DNA of 64,000 nucleotides from Balaenoptera acutorostrata. Taxonomy: Eukaryota > Chordata > Mammalia > Artiodactyla > Balaenopteridae. Positions within the stretch are counted from its first letter, which is position 1. Every line of letters starts with the position of its first letter. The stretch covers positions 3,658,001 to 3,722,000 of the forward strand of contig NW_026646025.1 of the NCBI RefSeq assembly GCF_949987535.1, written 5' to 3'. Positions 1-10,620 of this stretch are shown piece by piece. The translations under genes and the position numbers were made by a program. Below the pieces are notes generated by a model. That model saw only the letters and a list, made by a program, of their open reading frames with translations, was not told where the DNA came from and searched no databases.

Positions 1-364
1 GTCTGAAACATTTATATTAACATATTTCCATACATATTTCCATACAACTACAAATATAAGATTTTTAGAAATTTCATGTAATGTCTGAAACATTTATATT
101 AACATATTTCCATACATATTTCCATACAAATACAAATATAAGATTTTTAGAAATTTCATGTAATTTCATGTAATGTCTGAAACATTTATATTAACATATT
201 TCCATACATATTTCCATACAAATACAAATATAAGATTTTTAGAAATTTCATGTAATGTCTGAAACATTTATATTAACATATTTCCATACATATTTCCATA
301 CACATATAAGATTTTTAGAAATTTCATGTAATGTCTGAAACATTTATATTAACATATTTCCATA
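1..364. repeat. 82-bp AT-rich minisatellite, 5 copies (unit 1)
   Basis: Tandem copies begin with GTCTGAAACATTTATATT at 1, 83, 175, 257 and 333. Spacings are 82, 92, 82 and 76 bp, and the last copy is partial. The 92-bp copy carries a 10-bp internal duplication of ATTTCATGTA, and the 76-bp copy lacks a few bases before CATATAAG. The array is unrelated to the 24-25 bp satellite. It lies directly 3' of the L1 A-tract in L1 sense, so it is part of the DNA carried by the composite insertion. The window begins exactly at a copy boundary, so the array probably continues to the left. Confidence 0.95.
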
Positions 365-393
365 AAAATAACCCAATGAAAGTTTAGTATTAG

Positions 394-1630
394 TTGTTTT
401 GTTTGTTTTTTTATACTGCAGGTTCTTATTAGGCATCAGTTTTATACACATCAGTGTATACATGTCAATCCCAATCGCCCAAATCAGCACACCACCATTC
501 CCACCTCATCGCAGTTTTCCCCCCTTGGTGTCCATATGTCCATTCTCTACATCTGTGTCTCAACTTCTGCCCTGCAAACTGGCTCATCTGTACCATGTTT
601 CTAGGTTCCACATACATGCATTAATATACGATATTTGTTTTTCTCTTTCTGACTTACTTCACTATGTATGACAGTCTCTAGATCCATCCACTTCTCAACA
701 AATGACTCAATTTCGTTCCTTTTTATGGCTGAGTAATATTCCATTGTATATATGTACCACAACTTCTTTATCCATTCGTCTGTTGATGGGCATTTAGGTT
801 GCTTCCATGACCTGGCTATTGTAAATAGTGCTGCAATGAACATTTGGGTGTACGTGTCTTTTTGAATTACGGTTTTCTCTGGGTATATGCCCCGTAGTGG
901 GATTGCTGGGTCATATGGTAATTCTATTTTTAGTTTTTTAAGGAACCTCCATATTGTTCTCCATAGTGGCTGTATCAATTTACATTCCCACCAACAGTGC
1001 AAGAGGGTTCCCTTTTCTCCACACCCTCTCCAGCATTTGTTGTTTGTAGATTTTCTGATGATGCCCATTCTAACAGGAGTGAGGTGATACCTCATTGTAG
1101 TTTTGATTTGCATTTCTCTAATAATTAGTGATGTTGAGCATCTTTTCATGTGCTTTGTGGCTGTCTGTATGTCTTCTTTGGAGAAATGTCTATTTAGGTC
1201 TTCTGCCCATTTTTGGATTGGGGTGTTTGTTTCTTTGATATTGAGCTGAATGAGCTGTTTATATATTTTGGAGATTAATCCTTTGTCCGTTGATTCATTT
1301 GCAAATATTTTCTCCCATTCTGAGGGTTGTCTTTTCGTCTTGTTTACGGTTTCCTTTGCTGTGCAAAAGCTTTGAAGTTTCATTAGGTCCCACTTGTTTA
1401 TTTTTGTTTTTATTTCCATTACTCTAGGAGGTGGATCGAAAAAGATCTTGCTGTGATTTATGTCAAAGAGTGTTCTTCCTATGTTTTCCTCTAAGAGTTT
1501 TATAGTGGCCAGTCTTATATTTAGGTCTCTAATCCATTTTGAGTTTATTTTTGTGTATGGTGTTAGGGAGTATTCTAATTTCATTCTTTTACATGTGGCT
1601 GTCCAGTTTTCCCAGCACCACTTATTGAAG
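394..1630 (-). mobile_element. 5'-truncated young L1 (cetacean-type), 3' part, unit 1
   Basis: On the minus strand this is the last third of L1 ORF2 plus about 190 bp of 3' UTR, ending in a degenerate A-tract (plus-strand T-tract with G interruptions, 394-412). L1 homology stops abruptly after CTTATTGAAG at 1630, where L1 would normally continue, and satellite starts at 1631. That end is the 5' truncation point typical of target-primed reverse transcription. Neither AATAAA nor ATTAAA sits near the A-tract; the closest is AATAAG (plus-strand CTTATT, 425-430). The family call rests on recognition of the ORF2 C-terminus and 3' UTR. The cetacean assignment is from memory and moderately sure. This copy is the right-hand part of the composite insertion described at 15088-17820. 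Confidence 0.95.
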
Positions 1631-1650
1631 TCAATGACTATTTTAATCAC
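601..1650 (-). pseudogene. L1 ORF2p C-terminal fragment, open frame
   Basis: A 349-codon minus-strand frame encodes the C-terminal region of L1 ORF2p, the endonuclease/reverse transcriptase that acts in cis on its own RNA. The endonuclease and reverse transcriptase domains are missing. What remains is the segment after the RT core, including the cysteine-rich motif C206-x3-C210-x7-H218-x4-C223 and the conserved stretch [15 protein letters not shown]. The frame is uninterrupted and ends at the family's usual stop, which suggests a young source element. The first seven residues (MIKIVID) are not L1: the start ATG at 1648-1650 lies in antisense satellite, an accidental fusion across the junction. 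Without catalytic domains or an L1 promoter the fragment cannot be autonomous, and I infer no function. Confidence 0.93.
1631..1644. other. Target-site duplication, right copy (unit 1)
   Basis: TCAATGACTATTTT directly abuts the L1 5' truncation point and is followed by AATCACTATGC of the satellite. It matches the left copies TCAATGACCATTTT at 15074 and 34396 except for one C-to-T change. The matching left copy for this insertion lies outside the window. Confidence 0.8.
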
Positions 1651-2700
1651 TATGCTCGCTGACCATTTTCGTCACATTTCTCTATTGTCATTACAATTCC
1701 CCATGGCCCTTTTCTTCACAATGCTCCATGATGCCTGTCATTACAATGCTCCATGGCTTTTGTTATCACAATGCTCCAGGACCAGTTTCATCACTATACT
1801 CCATCACCCTTGTCATCACAGTGCACAATGAAACCTTTCATTACAATGCTCCATGACACTTGTCATCATAATGCTCCTTGGCCTTTATCGTCACAATGCT
1901 CCCAGGCACTTTTCATCAGGATGTTCCATGAAAACTTTCATCACATTGCTCCATGACCATTGTCATCACAATAGTCCATACCCTTGTCAACACAATGCTG
2001 CATAACACGTGTCATCACAATTTTCTATGACTGCTGTCATCACAATAATCCAGGACAATTTTCATAACAATGCTTCATGCCCCCAGTCTTCACAGTGCTC
2101 CATGATACCTTTCATCACAATTCCTAGATGATCAATATCATCACAATGCCCCATGACACCTGTCATTACAATTCGCTATGACCCTTTTCATCACAATACT
2201 CGATGAACCGTGTCATCAGAGTGATCCAGGACACATGTCATCACAATGATTCATGACTACTTTCATCACAATACTCCAATACACCTGTCATCACAATGCT
2301 CCATGGCCCCTGTTATCATATTGCTCCATGATCTCTTTCACCACAATGCTCCATGACCACTGTCATCACCATGCCTCATGACGCCTGTCATCTCAATTCT
2401 CCATGGCCTGTTTAATCACAATGCTCCATGAATTCATTAATCACAATGTTCACTTCCCTTTTCATTAAAATACTCCATGGGCCCTGTCATCACAATGTTC
2501 CATGCACTTGTCATCAAAATGCTCCAAAATTATTGTCATCATAATGCTCCATGCCAATGTCATAAAAAGCCCCATGGCACTAGTCATCACAATGCTCCAT
2601 GGCCTTTGTCATCACAATGTTCCATGGCCCCTGTCATCACAGTGCTCCATGATACTTTTCATTACAATTCTAGATGACCACTGTCATATCAATGCCACAA
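1631..2700. repeat. Diverged-monomer block downstream of the L1 junction
   Basis: Monomers here still carry TCATCACAATG-like cores at 24-25 bp spacing but have varied tails, and regular A-B-C order is lost. The block is colinear with 9382-10480 and 12198-13300, the sequence that follows the empty insertion sites. This shows it is the interrupted right half of a 2.8-kb HOR. Equivalent blocks follow the L1 at 17835 and 37319. Confidence 0.85.
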
Positions 2701-4010
2701 GACAGATGTCATCACAATTCACAATGGTCCGTGTCATCACAATGCTCAAGAATTCTTGTCATCACAATGTTCCATGACCGTGTCATCACAATGCTCCATG
2801 GCCATTGTCATCACAATGCTCCAGATTTCTTGTCATCACAATGTTCCATGACCGTGTCATCACAATGCTCCAGAATTCCTGTCATCACAATGTTCGATGA
2901 CCGTATCATCACAATGCTCCATGGCCCTTGTCAGCACAATGCTCCAGAATTCTTGTCATCACAATGTTCCATGACCGTGTCATCACAATGCTCCATGGCC
3001 CTTGTCATCACAATGCTCCAGAATTCTTGTCATCACAGTGTTCCATGACCGTGTCATCACAATGCTCCATGGCCCTTGTCATCACAATGCTCCAGAATTC
3101 TTGTCATCACAAGGTTCCATGACCGTGTCATCACAATACTCCATAATTCTTGTCATCAAAATGTTCCATGACCGTGTCATCACAATGCTCCAGAATTCTT
3201 GTCATCACATAGTTCCATGACCATGTCATCACAATGCTCCAGAATTCTTGTCATCACAATGCTCCAGAATTCTTGTCATCACAATGTTCCATGACCGTGT
3301 CATCACAATGCTCCAGAATTCTTGTCATCACAATGCTCCAGAATTCTTGTCATCACAATGTTCCATGACCGTGTCATCACAATGCTCCATGGCCCTTGTC
3401 ATCACAATTCTCCATAATTCTTGTCATCACAAAGTTCCATGACCGTGTCATCACAATGCACCATGGCCCTTGTCATCACAATGCTCCAGAATTCTTGTCA
3501 TCACAGTGTTCCATGACCGTGTCATCAGAATGCTCCATGGCCCTTGTCATCACAATGCTCCAGAATTCTTGTCATCACAAGGTTCCAAGACCGTGTCATC
3601 ACAATGCTCCATAATTCTTGCCATCAAAATGTTCCATAACCGTGTCATCACAATGCTCCAGAATTCTTGTCATCACAATGTTCCATGACCATGTCATCAC
3701 AATGCTCCATGGCCCTTTTCATCACAATGCTCCAGATTGCTTGTCATCACAATGTTCCATGACCGTGTCATCACAATGCTCCATGGCCCTTGTTAGCACA
3801 ATGCTCCAGAATTCTTGTCATCACAATGTTCCATGACCGTGTCATCACAATGCTCCATGGCCCTTGTAATCACAATGCTCCAGAATTCTTGTCATCACAA
3901 TGTTCCATGACCGTGTCATCACAATGCTCCATGGCCCTTGTCATCACAATGCTCCAGAATTCTTGTCATCACAATGTTCCATGACCGTGTCATCACAATG
4001 CTACATGACC
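2700..4010. repeat. Homogenised 74-bp trimer array
   Basis: Repeated A-B-C monomers give a regular 74-bp period: GAATTC recurs about every 74 bp and CCATGG recurs between. Some steps drop monomer A, giving 49-bp B-C steps (around 3170-3400). Variants include GACCATGTC for GACCGTGTC, a CpG to CpA change. The same segment in unit 2 spans about 18900-19990, while in unit 3 only about 240 bp (38400-38640) remains before a diverged block. Confidence 0.93.
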
Positions 4011-7000
4011 CTGGTCATCACAGTTCTCCATGACCTTTGCCATCACAATGCTCTATATAGTTTTTCATGACAATTCTAAATGACCACTTTAATCACTTTG
4101 CTTGCTGACCATTTTCATCACATTTCTCTATTGTCATTACAATTCCCCATGACCCCTTTCTTTACAATGCTCCATGATGCCTGTCATCACAATGCTCAAT
4201 GGCTTTTGTTATCACAATGCTCCAGGACAAGTTTCATCACAATACTCCATCCCCCTTGTCATCACGGTGCACAATGAAACCTCTCATTACAATGCTCCGT
4301 GACACTTGTCATCACAATGCTCCATGGCCCTTGTCATCACAATGCTCCAGAATTCTTGTCATCACCATGTTCCATGACCATGTCATCACAATTCTCCATG
4401 GCCTTTCTCATCACAATGCTCCAGAATTCTTGTCATCACAAAGTTCCATGACCGTGTCATCACAATGCACCATGGCCCTTGTCATTACAATGCTCCAGAA
4501 TTCTTTTCATCACAATGTTCCATGACCATGTCATCACAATGTTCCTTGGCCCTTGTCATCACAAGGCTCCAGAATTCTTGTCATCACAATGTTCCATGAC
4601 CGTGTCATCACAATGCTCCATAATTCTTGTCATCACAATGTTCCATGACCGTGTCATCACAATGCTACATGACCCTGGTCATCACAGTTCTCCATGACGT
4701 TTGTCATCACAATGCTCTATATAGTTTTTCATGACAATTCTAAATGACCACTTTAATCACTTTGCTTGCTGACCATTTTCATCACATTTCTCTATTGTCA
4801 TTACAATTCCCCATGACCCCTTTCTTCACAATGCTCCATGATGCCTGTCATCACAATGCTCAATGGTTTTTTTTATCACAATGCTCCAGGACCAGTTTCA
4901 TCACAATACTCCATCCCCCTTGTCATCACGGTGCACAATGAAACCTCTCATTACAATGCTCCATGACACTTGTCATCACAATGCTCCATGGCCCTTGTTA
5001 TCACAATGCTATAGAATTCTTGTCATCACCATGTTCCATGACCATGTCATCACAATTCTCCATGGCCTTTGTCATCACAATGCTCCAGAATTCTTGTCAT
5101 CACAATGCTCCATGGCCCTTTTCATCACAATGCTCCAGATTGCTTGTCATCACAAAGTTTCATGACCGTGTCATCACAATGCACCATGGCCCTTTTCATC
5201 ACAATGCTCCATAATTCTTCTCATCACAATGTTCCATGACCGTGTCCTCACAATGCTCCATAATTCTTGTCATCACAATGTTCCATGACCGTGTCATCAC
5301 AATGCTCCAGAATTCTTGTCATCACAATGTTCCATGACCATGTCATCACAATGCTCCTTGGCCCTTGTCATCACAATGCTCCAGAATTCTTGTCATCACA
5401 ATGTTCCATGACCGTGTCATCACAATGCTCCATGGCCCTTTTCATCGCAATGCTCCAGATTGCTTGTCATCACAAAGTTCCATGACCGTGTCATCACAAT
5501 GCACCATGGCCCTTGTCATTACAATGCTCCAGAATTCTTTTCATCACAATGTTCCATGACCATGTCATCACAATGTTCCATGGCCCTTGTCATCACAAGG
5601 CTCCAGAATTCTTGTCATCACAATGTTCCATGACCGTGTCATCACAATGCTCCATAATTCTTGTCATCACAATGTTCGATGACCATGTCATCACAATGCT
5701 CCATGGCCCTTGTCATCACACTGCTCCAGAATTCTTGTCATCACATTGTTCCATGACCGTGTCATCACAATGCTCCATGGCCCTTGTCATCACAATGCTC
5801 CATAATTCTTGTCATCACAATGTTCCATGACCGTGTCGTCACAATGTTACATGACCCTGGTCATCACAGTTCTCCATGACCTTTGCCATCACAATGCTCT
5901 ATATAGTTTTTCATGACAATTCTAAATGACCACTTTAATCACTTTGCTTGCTGACCATTTTCATCACATTTCTCTATTGTCATTACAATTCCCCATGACC
6001 CCTTTCTTCACAATGCTCCATGATGCCTGTCATCACAATGCTCAATGGCTTTTGTTATCACAATGCTCCAGGACCAGTTTCATCACAATACTCCATCCCC
6101 CTTGTCATCACGGTGCACAATGAAACCTCTCATTACAATGCTCCATGACACTTGTCATCAAAATGCTCCATGGCCCTTTTCATCACAATGCTCCAGAATT
6201 CTTGTCATCACAATGTTCCATGACCGTGTCATCACAATGCTCCATGGCCCTTGTCATCACAATGCTCCAGAATTCTTGTCATCCCAGTGTTCCATGACCA
6301 TGTTATCACAATTCTCAAGGACCACATTAATCACTATGCTCGCTGACCATTTTCATCACATTTCTCTATTGTCATTACAATTCCACATGGCCCCTTTCTT
6401 CACAATGCTCCATGATGCCTGTGATCAAAGTGCTCCATGGCTTTTGTTATCACAATGCTTCAGGACCAGTTTCATCACAATACTTCCTCCGCCTTGTCAC
6501 CACAGTGCACAATGAAATATTTCTTTACAATTCTCCATGGCCCTTGTCATCACAATGCACCAGAATTTTTATCATCACAATGTTCCATGACCGTGTCATC
6601 ACAATGCTCCATTATTCTTGTCATCACAACGTTCCATGACCGTGTCCTCACAATGCTACATGACCCTGGTTATTACAGTTCTCCATGACCTTTGTCATCA
6701 CAATGCTCTATGTCGCTTTTCATCACAATTCTCAAAGACCACTTTAATCACTATGCTCGCTGACCATTTTCATCACATTTCTCTATTTTCATTACAATTC
6801 CCCATTCCCCTTTCTTCACAATGCTCTATGATGCCTGTCATCACAATGCTCCATGGCATTTGTTATCACAATGCTCCAGGACCAGTTTCATCACAATACT
6901 CCATCCCATATGTCATCACGGTGCACAATGAAACCTCTCATTACAATGCTAAATGACCCTTGTCATCACAATGCTCCATGGCCCTTATCATCACAATGCT

Positions 7001-7802
7001 CCAGTATTCTTGTCATCACAATGTTCCATGACCATGTCATCACAATTCTCCATGGCCCTTGTCATCACAATGCTCCAGAATTCTTGTCATCACAATGTTC
7101 CATGACTGTGTCATCACAATACTCCATGGCCCTTGTCATCACAATGCTCCAGATTTCTTGTCATCACAATGTTCCATGACCGTGTCATCACAATGCTGTA
7201 TGTCCCTTGTCATCACAATGCTCCAGATTTCTTGTCATCACAGTGTTCCATGACCTTGTCATCACAATGCTCCATGGCCCTTGTCATCACAATGCTCCAG
7301 AATACTTTTCATCACAATGTTCCGTGATCGTGTCATCACAATGCTACATGACCCTGGTCATCACATTTCTCCATGACCTTTGTCAACACAATGTTGTATG
7401 TCGCTTTTCATCGCAATTCTCAATGACTACTTTAATCACTAGGCTCGCTGATCATTTTCATCACATTTCTCTATTGTCATTACAATTCCCCATGTCCCCT
7501 TTCTTCACAATGCTCCATGATGCCTGTCATCACAGTGCTCCATGGCTTTTGTTATCACAATGCTCCAGGACCAGTTTCATCACAATACTCCATCCCCTAT
7601 GTCATCACCTTGCACAATGAAATCTTTCATTACAATGCTCCATGACCCTTGTCATCACAATGCTCCATGGCCCTTGTCAACACAGTGCTCCGGAATTCTT
7701 GTCATCACAATGTTCCATGACCATGTCATCACAATTCTCCATGGCCCATGTCATCAAAATGCTCCAGAACTCTTGTCATCACAACGTTCCATGACCGTGT
7801 CA
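4010..7802. repeat. Short composite repeats of trimers plus a ~300-bp diverged block
   Basis: A landmark block containing CTGACCATTTTCATCACATT and TCTCTATTGTCATTACAATT recurs near 4100, 4765, 5947, 6339, 6753 and 7450. Each is followed by a fixed order of diverged monomers and then a variable number of 74-bp trimers. Spacing therefore varies from about 0.4 to 1.2 kb. Two landmark lineages are visible: CTTTGCTTGCTGACC before about 6.2 kb and CTATGCTCGCTGACC afterwards. They differ at a CpG, among other sites. Confidence 0.88.
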
Positions 7803-10620
7803 TCAAATGCTACATGACCCTGGTCATCACAGTTCTCTATAACCTTTGTCATCACAATGCTCTATGTCGCTTTTCATCACAATTCTCAAAGACCACTTTA
7901 ATCACTATGCTCGCTGACCATTTTCCTCACCTTTCTCTATTGTCATTACAATTCCCCATTGCCCCTTTCTTCACAATGCTCCATGATGCCTGTCATCACA
8001 AAGCTCCATGGCTTTTGTTATCACAATGCTCCAGGATCAGTTTCATCACAATACTCCTTCCCACATGTCATCACGGTGCACAATGAAACCTTTCATTACA
8101 ATGCTCCATGACACTTGTCATCACAATGCTCCATGGCCCTTGTCAACACAGTGCTCCGGAATTCTTGTCATCACAATGTTCCATGACCATGTCATCACAA
8201 TTCTCCATGGCCCGTGTCATCACAATGCTCCAGAATTCTTGTCATCACAACGTTCCATGACCGTGTCATCACAGTGCTACATGACCCTGGTTATCACAGT
8301 TCTCCATGACCTTTGTCATCACAATGCTCTATGTCGCTTTAAATCACAATTCTCAAAGACCACTTTAATCACTATGCTCGCTGACCATTTTCATCACATT
8401 TCTCTATTGTCATTACAATTCCCCATTGCCCCTTTCTTCACAGTGCTCCATGATGCCTGTCATCACCATGCTCCATGGCTTTGTTATCACAATGCTCCAG
8501 GACCCGTTTCATCACAATACTCCATCCCCCTTGTCATCATGTTGCACAATGAAACCTCTCATTACAATGCTCCATGACACTTGTCATCACAATGCTCCAT
8601 GGCCTTTATTGTCACAATGCTCCCAGGCACTTTTCATCACGATGTTCCATGACAACTTTCATCACATTGCTCCATGACCATTGTCATCACAATAGTCCAT
8701 ACCCTTGTCGACACAATGCTGCAGAATCCCTGTCATCACAATTCTCCATGACTGCTGTCATCACAATATTCCAGGACAATTTTCATTACAATGCTTCATG
8801 CCCCTAATCATCACAGTGCTCCATGATACTTTTCATCACAATTGCTAGATGATCAATGTCATCACAATGCCCGATGACACCTGTCATCACAATTCGCTAT
8901 GACTGCTGTCATCACAATACTCGATGAACTGTGTCATCACAGTGTTCCAGGACACATGTCATCACAATGATCCATGACTACTTTCATCACAATGCTCCAA
9001 GACCGCTGTCATCACAATGCACCATGACGCCTGCCATCACAAATCTCCTTGGCTCCTCTTACCAAAAAGCTCCATGATCCCTGTCACCACAAAGATCTCT
9101 GCCCATATCATCACAATGCTCCCTGTCACCTTTAATCACCATGCTCCATGGCCCTTGTCATCACAATGCTCCAGAATTCTTTTCATCGCAATGTTCCTTG
9201 ACCGTGTCATCACAATGCTCCATGGCCCTTGTCATGACAATGCTCCAGAATTCTTGTCATCACAATGTTCCATGACCGTGTCATCACAATGCTACATGAC
9301 CCTGGTCATCACAGTTCTCCATGACCTTTGTCATCACAATGCTCTATGTCGCTTTTCATCACAATTCTCAATGACCATTTTAATCACTATGCTCGCTGAC
9401 CATTTTCATCACATTTCTCTATTGTCATTACAATTCCCCATGGCCCTTTTCTTCACAATGCTCCATGATGCCTGTCATCACAATGCTCCATGGCTTTTGT
9501 TATCACAATGCTCCAGGACCAGTTTCATCACTATACTCCATCCCCCTTGTCATCACAGTGCACAATGAAACCTTTCATTACAATGCTCCATGACACTTGT
9601 CATCACAATGCTCCATGTCCTTTATCGTCACAATGCTCCCAGGCACTTTTCATCACGATGTTCCATGAAAACTTTCATCACATTCCGCCATGACCATTGT
9701 CATCACAATAGTCCATACCCTTGTCAACACAATGCTGCATAATCCGTGTTATTACAATTTTAGATGACTGCTGTCATCACAATAATCCAGGACAATTTTC
9801 ATAACAATGCTTCATGCCCCCAGTCTTCACAGTGCTCCATGATACCTTTCATCACAATTCCTAGATGAACAATGTCATCAAAATGCCCCATGACACCTGT
9901 CATCATAATTCGCTATGACCCTTGTCATCACAATACTCGATGAACCGTGTCATCACAGTGATCTAGGACACATGTCATCACAATGATGCATGACTACTTT
10001 CATCACACTGCTCCAATACACCTGTCATCACAATGCTCCATGGCCACTGTTATCATATTGCTCCATGATCTCTTTCATAACAATGCTCCATGACCACTGT
10101 CATCACCATGCCTCATGACGCCTGTCATCTCAATGCTCCATGGCCCGTTTAATCACAATGCTCCATGAACTCAGTCATCACAATGTTCCCTTCCCTTTTC
10201 ATCAAAATGCTCCATGGGCCCTGTCATCACAATGCTCCATGCCCTTGTCATCAAAATGCTCCACAATTCTTGTCATCATAATGCTCCATGCCAATGTCAT
10301 AAAAAAGCCCCATGGCACTAGTCATCACAATGCTCCATGGCCTTTGTCATCACAATGTTCAATGGCCCCTGTCATCACAGTGCTCCATGATACTTTTCAT
10401 TACAATTCTAGATGACCACTGTCATAACAATGCCACATTACAGATGTCATCACAATTTGCAATGGTCCGTGTCATCACAATGCTCCATGACCCATGTCAT
10501 TACAAATATCTCTGCCCATATCATCACAGTGCTACTTGTCACCTTTAGTCACAATGCTCCATGCCGTTTCATCACAATGCTCCAGAATTCTTGTCATGAC
10601 AATGTTCCATGACCGTGTCA
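7803..10620. repeat. 2.8-kb higher-order repeat, copy 1
   Basis: The copy runs from one TCAAATGCTACATGACCC marker (a monomer with a short core deletion) to the next, 2818 bp. Copy 2 (10621-13436) is nearly identical along its length. Internal order is: two landmark blocks, a region of varied monomers (about 8600-9150), a short trimer stretch, the TTTTAA landmark at 9368, then more varied monomers. Boundaries are arbitrary because the repeat is tandem. Confidence 0.9.
9368..9381. other. Paralogous empty L1 insertion site
   Basis: TCAATGACCATTTT followed directly by AATCACTATGC. This is the uninterrupted form of the site that is duplicated around the composite L1 insertion at 15074/17821. The satellite on both sides is colinear with the flanks of the insertion. 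Confidence 0.9.

Noticed and set aside
394..413. Target-site duplication immediately around the young L1 alone (394-1630)
   Set aside because: The bases left of its A-tract (AGTTTAGTATTAG) do not match those at 1631. The matching sequence is at the far end of the transduced block.
399..1087. Plus-strand reading frames at 399-671 and 887-1087 (and their copies in units 2 and 3)
   Set aside because: They are antisense to the L1 3' UTR and ORF2 and have no independent support.
2700..4010. CRISPR-like regular short repeats
   Set aside because: The sequences between cores are themselves repeated (three tails), not unique spacers, and the context is mammalian satellite.
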